From positions 27,589 to 91,588 of the forward strand of contig JAHFRD010000013.1 of assembly GCA_023258975.1 (NCBI GenBank): DNA of 64,000 nt. Direction: 5' to 3'. Within the stretch, counting starts at the first letter, position 1; each line of letters opens with the position of its first letter. Shown here one piece after another: positions 19,235-29,642 of this stretch. A program made the position numbers and the translations under genes. Below the pieces are notes generated by a model, which had not been told where the DNA came from, ran no database searches, and was given only the letters and a program-made list of their open reading frames with translations. Source of the DNA: Hydrogenophilales bacterium. GTDB taxonomy: Bacteria > Pseudomonadota > Gammaproteobacteria > Burkholderiales > Thiobacillaceae.

Positions 19235-19253
19235 CCCAACCAAGGAACCCCGA

Positions 19254-19517
19254 ATGAACCTCGACCGTGACGCCATCAAAGCCGCCGTGCGCGCCAAAGT
19301 GATCGAACTGGCGAAGAACCTGGGCATGGACGCCTCCGACATCGGCGACGACGACCTCATCCCCGCCACCGGCTACGTCGATTCCGCCGCCATCCTGGAG
19401 CTGGTGGTCTGGTACGAAGACGCCTACCAGATGCCCCTGAAGCAGGAAGAAATCAACATCGACAATCTCGGCTCGATCAACTCGATGACCGACTTCGTGC
19501 TCAAGCGCAAGGGCTGA
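19254..19517 (+). CDS. Stand-alone acyl carrier protein
   Basis: 87 residues, acidic, with the four-helix carrier pattern. The phosphopantetheine site is Ser44 in GYVDSAAILELVVWYED, DSA rather than the common DSL, followed by the usual acidic helix and NIDNLGSINSMTDFVL. It is not the fatty-acid AcpP (sequence and context differ). Encoded directly after the E2-like gene, it is the likely acceptor of the acyl unit. A Ppant transferase must come from elsewhere. It converges with purB, 27 bp away. Confidence 0.9.
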   Translation: MNLDRDAIKAAVRAKVIELAKNLGMDASDIGDDDLIPATGYVDSAAILELVVWYEDAYQMPLKQEEINIDNLGSINSMTDFVLKRKG

Positions 19518-19544
19518 GGCCGTTCCTGTAGCGCCGGCGTACAG

Positions 19545-21540
<1,996 letters not shown>

Positions 21541-21545
21541 GCGGC

Positions 21546-21824
21546 TTACCCGTGCACAGCGGACACACTCACGCCGACATCCGCGATGAGCGGGAAAGCG
21601 TCAGGATGCCGGATCGACTCCAGCGCGAGATCGACATCGAGTTCCGGCCAGTAGAGATGGTGTGGCTGCGGGCGCTCGACATTGAAAAGGGAGGCGACCG
21701 TGGCCGCGCGAAACCAGGGAAAGTCGGTGAAGGCAATGAACAGCTCTTCATCGTCCAGCAATAGCCAGAAGCCATTCCGGGTCACACCGGAAACTTCAAC
21801 CGGGGAAATGACGGTGCCAGGCAT
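21546..21824 (-). CDS. DUF2442 domain protein
   Basis: 92 residues from an ATG at 21824, starting [20 protein letters not shown] and continuing [22 protein letters not shown], which is the DUF2442 pattern (a small domain often paired with DUF4160, of unknown function, suspected to be toxin-antitoxin-like). It ends 5 bp before recR. Its start lies inside the end of the original DUF4160 gene, an overlap of 29 bases that is usual for such pairs. A longer frame from 22034 is an artefact of the frameshift in DUF4160. Confidence 0.75.
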   Translation of the reverse strand: MPGTVISPVEVSGVTRNGFWLLLDDEELFIAFTDFPWFRAATVASLFNVERPQPHHLYWPELDVDLALESIRHPDAFPLIADVGVSVSAVHG

Positions 21825-22034
21825 TGCGTATCTCCTGTTCATGCGTCCGAACCAGTGTTTCCACTTCGCGCAGCGATTGCGCCGTGAGACGGTAGTTCTC
21901 CGCCAATGCGATTCGGGTTCCAGCCAATACTTCGCCTCGCCTTCGGCGTGGGCAACATGGACGTGCATCCGGGTTTCCTCGCGCGAAAAGAAAAAGAAGC
22001 GGTAACCGCGTTCCCGAAACAGCGTCGGACTCAT
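21796..22034 (-). pseudogene. DUF4160 gene broken by a one-base deletion
   Basis: From the ATG at 22034 the protein reads MSPTLFRERGYRFFFFSREE and MHVHVAHAEGEAKYWLEPE, a classic DUF4160 start. Near 21910-21914 the frame then breaks: adding one A (GAAATC for GAATC on the minus strand) restores IALAENYRLTAQSLREVETL and [14 protein letters not shown] before a stop at 21796, the normal DUF4160 end. Without it the frame runs into DUF2442. This is either a real one-base deletion in an A run or a sequencing error. Confidence 0.8.
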
Positions 22035-22038
22035 GGCC

Positions 22039-22386
22039 TCAAAACGGCATCTTGAACCCGGGCGGCAGGGGCAGGCCGGCGGTGGCGGAGGCCATTTTTT
22101 CCTGCACGGTATCTTCGATCTTGCGTACCGCGTCGTTCACGGCGGCGGCGATCAGATCTTCCAGCATTTCCTTGTCGTCGGCCTCGGCGCCGCCGAGCAG
22201 GCTGGGGTCGATGGCGACGCGGCGGACGTCGTGTTTGCCGGTCATGACCACCTTGACCAGGCCGGCGCCGGAGACGCCCTCGACTTCCATTTCGGCCAGC
22301 TTGGCCTGCATTTTCTGCATGTTTTCCTGCATCGCCTGCGCCTGTTTCATCAGGTTGCCGATGCCACCCATTCCACCTTTGAGCAT
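22039..22386 (-). CDS. ybaB: YbaB/EbfC nucleoid-associated protein
   Basis: 115 residues with the usual glycine-rich, methionine-rich N-terminus ([20 protein letters not shown]), the [20 protein letters not shown] core and a C-terminal helix. It forms a tweezer-like dimer that binds DNA and is thought to act in nucleoid organisation or recombination. It lies between dnaX and recR as in most proteobacteria. It is separated from dnaX by an inverted repeat at 22402-22456. Confidence 0.95.
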   Translation of the reverse strand: MLKGGMGGIGNLMKQAQAMQENMQKMQAKLAEMEVEGVSGAGLVKVVMTGKHDVRRVAIDPSLLGGAEADDKEMLEDLIAAAVNDAVRKIEDTVQEKMASATAGLPLPPGFKMPF

Positions 22387-22401
22387 GTCGTGCCTTTCAA
22401 A

Positions 22402-22456
22402 GTAGCGCCGGCGTCTCGCCGGCTATTTAAAGACGCCGGCGGGACGCCGGCGCTAC
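22402..22456. repeat. Dispersed inverted repeat, GTAGCGCCGGC family
   Basis: A palindromic unit with ends GTAGCGCCGGC and GCCGGCGCTAC enclosing internal GCCGGC blocks and an AT-rich loop (TATTTAAAGA). The same end sequences recur at 24372-24420, 27872-27918 and 31163-31221. It fills the ybaB-dnaX junction and could fold in RNA between the two cistrons. Confidence 0.85.
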
Positions 22457-22460
22457 AAAA

Positions 22461-24107
22461 TCACGCCGCCAATGGGCGGATGTTGGTGACCGTCGCGTCG
22501 CATTCGCGCACGAGGGCCTGGACGAAGGGGTCACCGTGGATCGCCACTTCCGCGTCCGCCTGACGCGCGGCCTGTTCCCGCGCGCGGGCGGCGGCGGGTG
22601 ATTGTTGGGTCGCGACGGTAAGCTCGAATTCGACTTTCAGGCCGGCGCCGAGTTTCTCCGCGAGCGCGGCTTCGAGCTTCCCGCCGAAATTGTCGAGCAG
22701 GCTTTTCTGGCTCTCCGGCAGGCGCAGACGAAGGGTGTCGCCACTATGCTCCAGGCGCTCGCATTGCAAGGCGAGCTGGCGCGTGGCGCCGGGCAGGCTC
22801 TCGGCCAGCGCGCGCCAATCGCCTGGCTCCCCTCGCCCGCAGGCGGGATACCGAAGGGTAGGGGCTTCATCAGAGGGGCCGGGGGTGAGGGGAATTGCGA
22901 TGGCTTCGTTGGCTGCCTGGTCCCAGGGCGGCGGCGATGCCGGGCGCGGGGCCGGAGCCGCCGGGGCGGGCCGAGACTCGGGTCGTGCGGGCGGTGGCGC
23001 GGCGCGGGTGGCCGGCGCGGTATCGGAGGGCGCGAAGGCGAGCATGCGCAGCAGGGTCATGCTGAAACCGGCGTATTCGTCCGGCGCCCATTCCAGGTCG
23101 CGGCGGCCGAGGGTAGCGATCTGGTAGAGCACCTGCACCCGTTCCGGGTCGAACCGCGCCGCCAGTTCAAACAAGCGTTCGCGTTCCGGCGCATCCTCCG
23201 CCACCGCTTCCGGAATGCTCAGGGCGAGGGCGACCTGGTGCAGCAGACCGGCCAGGTCCTGCAAGGCGGCGTCGAAGGAGAAACCGCGCGCGGCCAGTTC
23301 CGCCGCCTCGTTCATCAGGCGCGGGCCGTCGCCGTCGGCCAGGGCTTCGAGCACCGGCAACAGGTAGGCCTGGTCGATCACGCCCAACATGGCGCGGGTG
23401 TCGTCTTCCTTGATCTGGCCGCTGCCGTAGGCAATGGCCTGGTCGGTGAGCGAGAGGGCGTCGCGCATGCTGCCGGCGGCGGCGCGCGCCAGCAGGTTGA
23501 GGGCGCCGGCCTCGAATGGCACGTTCTCGGCTTCCAGCACATTTTTCAAATGGCCGGCGACATGGCCGGGCGGCATCTGTTTCAAGTTGAACTGGAGGCA
23601 GCGCGACAACACCGTGACCGGCACTTTCTGCGGGTCGGTGGTGGCGAGAATGAAAATGACGTGGCCGGGCGGCTCTTCCAGTGTCTTCAACATGGCGTTG
23701 AAGGCGTTCTTCGAGAGCATGTGCACTTCGTCGATGATGTAGACCTTGTAGCGGCCGGCGGTGGGCGCGTACTGGGCGTCCTCCAGAATCTCGCGCATGT
23801 TGTCGACGCCGGTGTTGGAGGCGGCGTCGAGTTCGATCAGGTCAACGAAACGGCCGCTGTCGATCTCGCGGCAGGCGGCGCATTCACCGCAGGGTTGCGG
23901 GGTGACGCCGGGGATGCAGTTGAGGCACTTCGCCAGAATCCGCGCCAGCGTGGTCTTGCCGACGCCACGGGTGCCGGTGAACAGGTAGGCGTGATGCAGG
24001 CGGCCGCTGGCCAGGGCGTTGGAGAGAGCGCGCACCACGTGCTCCTGGCCGACCAGTTGGTCGAAGCGCTTGGGGCGCCATTTGCGGGCGAGGACTTGGT
24101 GGCTCAT
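22461..24107 (-). CDS. dnaX: DNA polymerase III subunits gamma and tau
   Basis: 548 residues. The clamp-loader ATPase starts VLARKWRPKRFDQLVGQEHV and has Walker A GTRGVGKTTLARIL, a zinc finger (CLNCIPGVTPQPCGECAACR), Walker B YIIDEVHMLSKNAF and the SRC motif LSRCLQFNLKQ. A proline/alanine-rich linker precedes the tau-type C-terminal domain, as usual. Inside the linker, codons near 22832-22900 read LTPGPSDEAPTLRYPACGRG, which looks like a translated intergenic repeat. I see no obvious slippery stretch for a gamma frameshift. It heads the dnaX-ybaB-recR unit. Confidence 0.96.
   Translation of the reverse strand: MSHQVLARKWRPKRFDQLVGQEHVVRALSNALASGRLHHAYLFTGTRGVGKTTLARILAKCLNCIPGVTPQPCGECAACREIDSGRFVDLIELDAASNTGVDNMREILEDAQYAPTAGRYKVYIIDEVHMLSKNAFNAMLKTLEEPPGHVIFILATTDPQKVPVTVLSRCLQFNLKQMPPGHVAGHLKNVLEAENVPFEAGALNLLARAAAGSMRDALSLTDQAIAYGSGQIKEDDTRAMLGVIDQAYLLPVLEALADGDGPRLMNEAAELAARGFSFDAALQDLAGLLHQVALALSIPEAVAEDAPERERLFELAARFDPERVQVLYQIATLGRRDLEWAPDEYAGFSMTLLRMLAFAPSDTAPATRAAPPPARPESRPAPAAPAPRPASPPPWDQAANEAIAIPLTPGPSDEAPTLRYPACGRGEPGDWRALAESLPGATRQLALQCERLEHSGDTLRLRLPESQKSLLDNFGGKLEAALAEKLGAGLKVEFELTVATQQSPAAARAREQAARQADAEVAIHGDPFVQALVRECDATVTNIRPLAA
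22832..22900. repeat. Intergenic-type repeat embedded in dnaX coding sequence
   Basis: Plus strand CCCTCGCCCGCAGGCGGGAT ... GAGGGGCCGGGGGTGAGGGG has the form of a common proteobacterial intergenic repeat whose translation gives LTPGPSP...GRGE. It sits in frame in the dnaX linker and leaves the reading frame open. Confidence 0.55.
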
Positions 24108-24120
24108 GGGCGAGGAACTC

Positions 24121-24193
24121 GTAGGATGCGGTGAGGAACGAACCGCATCTTCACGCGGATGGATGATGCGGTTCGTTCCTCACCGCATCCTAC
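24121..24193. repeat. Perfect 28-bp inverted repeat between dnaX and 4.5S RNA
   Basis: The arms 24121-24148 and 24166-24193 are exact reverse complements, starting GTAGGATGCGGTGAGGAACG, with a 17-base loop. It lies just past the 3' end of the 4.5S RNA on the same strand, so it may stop or process that transcript, although no T run follows. GTAGGATGCGG-type ends resemble other dispersed repeats. Confidence 0.75.
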
Positions 24194-24212
24194 CCGCCGA
24201 AGAAAAAGGTGG

Positions 24213-24310
24213 CGAGCCTGATCCCCGGCACTGGCATCGGCTGCTGTGGCTGCTTCCTTCCGGACCTGACCAGATTCACGGCTTAGCCATGCGGGGGGGC
24301 CCGCCGGGCG
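24213..24310 (-). ncRNA. ffs: Signal recognition particle 4.5S RNA
   Basis: The minus strand has the universal SRP apical loop GGTCAGGTCCGGAAGGAAGC, continuing into AGCC, flanked by complementary arms (GGCCCCCCCGCATGGCT ... AGCCGATGCCAGTGCCGGGG). The RNA pairs with Ffh to target nascent membrane proteins. It is of the small bacterial type, about 97 nt; ends are estimated to a few bases. It lies between aroG and dnaX, and proximity of ffs to dnaX is common in this group. Confidence 0.95.
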
Positions 24311-24371
24311 GCATTCTAACCCACTCCGCAGCCGTGCCACGGCGCTAAATCGACGCGAGGATGCGCCGCCT

Positions 24372-24420
24372 TGTAGCGCCGGCTTCCAGCCGGCTGTTTT
24401 TAAAAACGCCGGCGCTACAA
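24372..24420. repeat. Dispersed inverted repeat, GTAGCGCCGGC family
   Basis: TGTAGCGCCGGCTTCCAGCC ... ACGCCGGCGCTACAA, with an AT loop (TGTTTTTAAAAA). It lies immediately after the aroG stop codon and may end that transcript. Ends match the units at 22402, 27872 and 31163. Confidence 0.85.
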
Positions 24421-24423
24421 CGC

Positions 24424-25500
24424 CTACTCCTCGTCGCTCGGCTGCGCCAGGCGGCGATTGCGCACGGCTTCGGCGAGTTCGCGCAGCACGGGCTCGGTGT
24501 CATCCCAGCTGATGCAGGCGTCGGTGATGGACTGGCCGTAGGTCAGGGTCACGCCAGGTTTCAGATCCTGGCGGCCGGCGACCAGGTGGCTTTCGATCAT
24601 CACGCCCATGATGCGTTTGTCGCCGTTGCCGATCTGATTGGCGACATCGTGGCCCACTTCCGCCTGACGCTGATATTGCTTGCTGGAGTTGGCGTGCGAG
24701 AAGTCGATCATGACCTGCTGCCGGAGGCCGGAGGAGGCCAGTTCGCCGCAGGCGGTGTTGACGCTCTCGGCATCGAAGTTGGGCTTCTTGCCGCCACGCA
24801 GAATGACGTGGCAATCCTCGTTGCCCTTGGTCTTGAACACCGCGACATGGCCCGATTTGGTGATCGAAACGAAGTGGTGGTGGGAGGCGGCGGCCTTGAT
24901 CGCGTCCACGGCGATGCGCAGGTTGCCGTCGGTGCCGTTCTTGAAGCCCACCGGGCAGGACAAGCCGGAAGCCAGTTGCCGGTGCGATTGCGATTCCGTG
25001 GTGCGTGCGCCGATGGCGCCCCAGGCGACCAGATCGGCGATGTACTGCGGCGAGATCAGGTCGAGGAATTCGGTGCCGCAGGGCAGGCCCATTTCGTTGA
25101 TTTCCAGCAACAACTTGCGCGCCAGGCGCAACCCTTCGTTGATGTCGAAACTCTCGTCCATGTGCGGGTCGTTGATCAGGCCTTTCCAGCCCACCGTGGT
25201 GCGCGGCTTCTCGAAATACACGCGCATGACCACCACCAGATCGCGCGCCAGTTCGTCCGCCAGCGGCTTCAACTTGCGCGCATATTCCAGCGCGGCGCCG
25301 GCATCGTGGATGGAACAGGGGCCGACCACTACCACCAGCCGGTCATCGGCGCCGCGCAGCACATCGTGAATCCGCGTGCGCGCCTGATAGGTGGCGCGCA
25401 AGGCGGCCTCGCTGGCCTTCAGCTCGCGCATGATCTGCATCGGCGCGAGCAGTTCGTCGCCCTGTTCGATGCGGGTGTCGTCGGTTCGGTATCCGGTCAT
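24424..25500 (-). CDS. aroG: 3-deoxy-7-phosphoheptulonate (DAHP) synthase, AroFGH class I
   Basis: 358 residues from an ATG at 25500 with AGGAG eight bases upstream. It condenses phosphoenolpyruvate and erythrose 4-phosphate, the first shikimate step. Signatures are VVVVGPCSIHDAGAALEYA, MRVYFEKPRTTVGWKGLINDP, GARTTESQSHRQLASGLSCP, GFKNGTDGNL, MIDFSHANSSKQ and GVMIESHL. Which aromatic amino acid inhibits it cannot be told. A hairpin with a T run sits 33-58 bases upstream of the start, so transcription may be attenuated. aroB lies elsewhere in this window, 15 kb away. Confidence 0.96.
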   Translation of the reverse strand: MTGYRTDDTRIEQGDELLAPMQIMRELKASEAALRATYQARTRIHDVLRGADDRLVVVVGPCSIHDAGAALEYARKLKPLADELARDLVVVMRVYFEKPRTTVGWKGLINDPHMDESFDINEGLRLARKLLLEINEMGLPCGTEFLDLISPQYIADLVAWGAIGARTTESQSHRQLASGLSCPVGFKNGTDGNLRIAVDAIKAAASHHHFVSITKSGHVAVFKTKGNEDCHVILRGGKKPNFDAESVNTACGELASSGLRQQVMIDFSHANSSKQYQRQAEVGHDVANQIGNGDKRIMGVMIESHLVAGRQDLKPGVTLTYGQSITDACISWDDTEPVLRELAEAVRNRRLAQPSDEE

Positions 25501-25532
25501 TGCAACTACTCCTGTGGGGCCAGCCTGAAACG

Positions 25533-25558
25533 AAAAAACCGCCAGGGCCTGGCGGTTT
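25533..25558 (-). terminator. Intrinsic terminator or attenuator ahead of aroG
   Basis: On the minus strand AAACCGCCAGG pairs with CCTGGCGGTTT and is followed at once by a T run (TTTTTTCG). It lies in the aroG leader. It could be an attenuator or the terminator of the genes upstream at 26018 and beyond. The short frame over it has two Phe codons but no stop before aroG, so a classic leader peptide is not clear. Confidence 0.7.
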
Positions 25559-25589
25559 CTCGGGTGGATTAAGCGGTTCTGCTCGCGCG

Positions 25590-26017
25590 TCAATCGATCC
25601 CGGCCGCCAGTGCGGTCGGAAACGTAAAGAAGAATTGCGCGCTAAGGGTGTTCATGGCGCGCGATGCTAACAGAGCCGCCCCGCTGCCCACAACCCACGA
25701 TTGGTGCAATGCATCATCCGACCTTGGGCAAGTGGTGCAAGGCTTCGCCGATGGCCGCCGCCGAGTGTTCGAAGTCCTCCAGTTGCCCGGAGAAATACTT
25801 GTCATAGGACGGCATGGCAGGACTCCGGCGCCGGGATGATGCCCTCGGCGCGGACGAACATCACGCCGGCCTCGAAGGTGCCCAACATCTGTTCCAGGCA
25901 ATGCGCGCGGAACATGGGCGAGGGGTGAGGGGCGAGGGGCGATATAGGCGGTAGGCCTCGCGCACCGCGTCGGGAATGGAAATCCAGCGCTCCCTGGACA
26001 CCCCGGTTGAAGCCGGC
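25590..26017. other. 428-bp stretch with broken coding remnants
   Basis: No intact gene is seen. On the minus strand two short frames look like real protein: one at 25802-25915 (MFRAHCLEQMLGTFEAGVMF, then RAEGIIPAPES) and a second starting just inside its end (MPSYDKYFSGQLEDFEHSAA, ending HHLPKVG near 25725). They may be parts of one frame-broken small gene. A repeat-like CCCCTCGCCCCTCACCCC run lies near 25920. I do not recognise the family. Confidence 0.4.
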
Positions 26018-27241
26018 TCACTCTCGATACAGCGGCAGCCTGGCGATGCGGGCTTCGATCTCCTTGACCTGCTCGATGTAAGCGGGCTGGCCGATGCCGC
26101 CGAAGCGCCGCTCGAACTGGGAGGCGTTCATGAATTCCGGCAGGTCTTTCACCACCGGGAAGAACAAACGCTCGTCATGCGTGCCGGCCAGTTTTTCCTG
26201 CGCCCGCCGCGCCGTGTCGGGCGAGCGCGTGGCCAGTTCGCCCAGGCGGCTGCCGGCCTTGTCCGCCGCCAGGTCGTTGAAGGAAAAACCGCTGCCATCG
26301 CGGGTATCGCGTATTTCCTTGTAGAGCCCGGCCAGATCGGCCACCCCTTCGCCTCCCGTGACGGCGATGAAGGCGGAAAGCCCGAAGTGCTGCGCGAAAT
26401 CGTCACGCCCCCCCAGGCGCACCCCCTTCTTGCGCCGGTATTTCCTGTCGCCCGGGCTGGTAAACAGGCGCCCACCCACGGCGGCCTCCGCCAAAGCGGT
26501 GAGCGCGTTGCGGTTTTCCGCCACCGGATCGCCTTTGCGCGAGCGCTCCCGCGCCAGGGCAAAGGCTTCCCCCAGCAAGGCCGCGTAGTCTCCGCCGGAC
26601 GCCGCAGCCAGGCGTTCGCGGTAGGGCTCCAGCGCGGCGCCATCCATGCCGGCGGGGTTCCAGCCGGCGGCCTGGGCGGCCTTCCTCAGCGCGGCGCCAT
26701 GCCAGACCAGGGTGAGTTCCAGATGGCCCGCCTGCAGGGTGGCGCGACGCAGCAGGTCGCGCGCGACCTGGTATTGCTCTGCGGCGGGTGAAAGCGCCAG
26801 CAACGCGCCGATCAATTTGCCGGTCAATCGGGCCGGCAGCGGCACCTTGCCGAGGCGTAGATTGCTGGGCGCCAGCACGTCGCCTTGCGGCTGGAACGCC
26901 AGCGCGAGATTGAGATAACGCGGCAGTTTGTAAAGCCGCATGCTGGCGCGGATTTGCAGGCTGTCGGCGTCGATCACCACATCGGCGCCGCCTCGGCCCA
27001 GGCTGCCCAGCAGCCAGTTGAGCGCCAGTTCGATATCGCGCTGGGCAAAGCGCAGGCGGCGCTCCTCGCCTTCACGCAGGTGTTTTATATCCAGCGATTC
27101 GACGAGGAGCCGTCCACGTTCCAGATCGGCCAGGCCCAGGGTGGCGGGCCGTTCGATCTCCGGCGCCGGAGACGTCGCCAGGGCAAGCAGAAACGCGAGC
27201 GTCGCCAGCAGCAGTGTGAACAGCAGAAACAGCCGAATCAA
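26018..27241 (-). CDS. Membrane-anchored protein of unknown function
   Basis: 407 residues from a TTG at 27241 that overlaps the upstream aldolase stop as TTGA. The first 25 residues are a hydrophobic anchor ([20 protein letters not shown]), followed by a soluble, probably periplasmic, region. The mid-part (RRLRFAQRDIELALNWLL, then ADVVIDADSLQIRASMRLYK) looks beta-rich; the C-terminal 200 residues are charged and helical, with GDRKYRRKKGVRLGGRDDFA and FSFNDLAADKAGSRLGELAT. I do not recognise the family. Frames extending up to 27658 lie over the aldolase and are not credible. Confidence 0.75.
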   Translation of the reverse strand: MIRLFLLFTLLLATLAFLLALATSPAPEIERPATLGLADLERGRLLVESLDIKHLREGEERRLRFAQRDIELALNWLLGSLGRGGADVVIDADSLQIRASMRLYKLPRYLNLALAFQPQGDVLAPSNLRLGKVPLPARLTGKLIGALLALSPAAEQYQVARDLLRRATLQAGHLELTLVWHGAALRKAAQAAGWNPAGMDGAALEPYRERLAAASGGDYAALLGEAFALARERSRKGDPVAENRNALTALAEAAVGGRLFTSPGDRKYRRKKGVRLGGRDDFAQHFGLSAFIAVTGGEGVADLAGLYKEIRDTRDGSGFSFNDLAADKAGSRLGELATRSPDTARRAQEKLAGTHDERLFFPVVKDLPEFMNASQFERRFGGIGQPAYIEQVKEIEARIARLPLYRE

Positions 27242-27913
27242 TCCCGCGCCCCATAGTCCTTGAACTTCTCCAGCACCTCGGCCATTTCGGCCGCGTTCAG
27301 CAACACCGGCGCGCCCACTTGGCAGGCGCGCAGGTATTGGCCGCACAGGGCTTCCACTTCCAGCGCCAGGGCAAGCGCGCCGCGCAGGCTCCGCCCCCAG
27401 GCGAGCAGGCCGTGATTCGCCATGAGACAGGCGCGGCGGCCGTCCAGGGCCTGGATTACGGCATCCGACAAGGCCTGGGTGCCGAAGGTCGCGTAGGCTG
27501 CGCAGCGAATATCCACGCCGCCGGCCAGCGCCACCATGTAATGAAACGGCGGAATGTCGCGGCGCAGACAAGCCAACGCCACGGCGAACGGCGAATGCGC
27601 GTGTACCACCGCCCCCGCTTCCGGGAAAGCGGCGTAGAGGTCGCGATGGAAGCGCCACTCGCTGGAGGGTTTCACCCCGGCGGGAGCCGTGCCGTCCATT
27701 TTCAGCGGCACGATCTCCCCGGCGGAAAGGGCGGTCATGTCGAGGCCGGAAGGGGTAATCAGAAACCCGCTCGGCGAACGCGCGCTGACGTTTCCGGAAG
27801 TGCCCTGATTGAGGCCGACCGCCACGCTGCGGCGCGCGGTTGCGGCGACTTGTTCCGCCTGGTCGTCCCCGGTAGCGCCGGCTTCCAGCCGGCTGGCCGG
27901 TTGGGAGCCGGCG

Positions 27914-27921
<8 letters not shown>
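27238..27921 (-). CDS. Class II aldolase family (MtnB / Ald2 / fuculose-phosphate aldolase-like)
   Basis: 227 residues. Core motifs are [39 protein letters not shown], the zinc ligands in [15 protein letters not shown], and [11 protein letters not shown]. Directly downstream of mtnA, it is either methylthioribulose-1-phosphate dehydratase (MtnB) or the aldolase of the DHAP shunt that cleaves methylthio- or deoxy-ribulose 1-phosphate to DHAP and an aldehyde. No mtnC or mtnD is seen, which favours the shunt. The first 20 codons ([20 protein letters not shown]) are translated from a dispersed repeat, so the native start may have been lost. Confidence 0.85.
27872..27918. repeat. Dispersed inverted repeat at the mtnA-aldolase junction
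   Basis: GTAGCGCCGGCTTCCAGCCG ... GGGAGCCGGCGCTACA. Its right end supplies the TAG stop of mtnA, and it encodes the N-terminal codons of the aldolase as now read. Same family as 22402, 24372 and 31163. Confidence 0.85.
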
Positions 27922-28987
<1,066 letters not shown>

Positions 28988-29045
28988 AACGCGGGAGGGA
29001 AGGTGGCGAGAACGGGATTATCGGCGTTTCGCATACAATCCGGCC

Positions 29046-29642
29046 ATGCCCGACGCCACTCCCGATTTTCTCCTCGCCACCGCGCTCGACGCCCTGCTGG
29101 ACAAGCAACCCACAGCGAAAGCGCGACTGGTTCGCCATGTCGGCAAGTGCGTGCGCCTGGTTCTGCCGCTGCTCCCCCTGTCCCTGCGCATCGAGGCCGA
29201 CGGCGGTTTCGTCGCCGCCTCGCCGGAGGCCGCGCCCGACGTGCTGCTGATTCCCGACCCATCCGCCGTGCCGCAGTGGCTCACTGGCGGCAAACTCGGC
29301 GATCTGTTCCGGGTGGCCGGCGACGGCGTGCTTGCCGCCGATCTGGCGCAGGCGCTGGCGGATTTCGACTGGGTGCTGGCGCTGCGACCCTTATTTGGCA
29401 ACACTCTGGGCGACATCGCCGCCAGCCGCGTAGATCAGTTCATCCAGGGCCTCACCGGCTGGCGCGCCAACGCGGTCGAATCCGCCGGCCGCAACCTGGC
29501 CGAATACGCCGTCTACGAACAGGCCATGTTGGCCGAACCGCTCGCCGCGCGCGAGTTCATCGCCGAGGTGGATCGCCTGCGCGAGGACGCGGATCGGCTG
29601 GAGGCGCGCCTGGCCTTGCTTGAATCCTCCCGCGAAACCTGA
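29046..29642 (+). CDS. ubiJ: Ubiquinone biosynthesis accessory factor UbiJ (SCP2 domain)
   Basis: 198 residues from an ATG at 29046. The N-terminal half is an SCP2-type sterol-carrier-like fold ([41 protein letters not shown]) and the C-terminus is a coiled coil ([20 protein letters not shown]). UbiJ binds ubiquinone intermediates in the soluble Ubi complex with UbiK. It overlaps ubiB by one base (TGATG). ubiE, often the third member, is not adjacent. Confidence 0.9.
   Translation: MPDATPDFLLATALDALLDKQPTAKARLVRHVGKCVRLVLPLLPLSLRIEADGGFVAASPEAAPDVLLIPDPSAVPQWLTGGKLGDLFRVAGDGVLAADLAQALADFDWVLALRPLFGNTLGDIAASRVDQFIQGLTGWRANAVESAGRNLAEYAVYEQAMLAEPLAAREFIAEVDRLREDADRLEARLALLESSRET

Noticed and set aside
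21546..22034. A natural DUF4160-DUF2442 fusion gene of 162 codons
   Set aside because: One added base restores a full-length DUF4160 end and a separate DUF2442 start, so the fusion comes from a frameshift.
26018..27658. 546-codon version of the membrane-anchored protein
   Set aside because: The first 139 codons lie over the aldolase gene; the anchor begins at a TTG that overlaps the aldolase stop.
28988..29045. SAM riboswitch ahead of mtnA
   Set aside because: Only 58 bases separate mtnA from ubiJ and no riboswitch core is visible.
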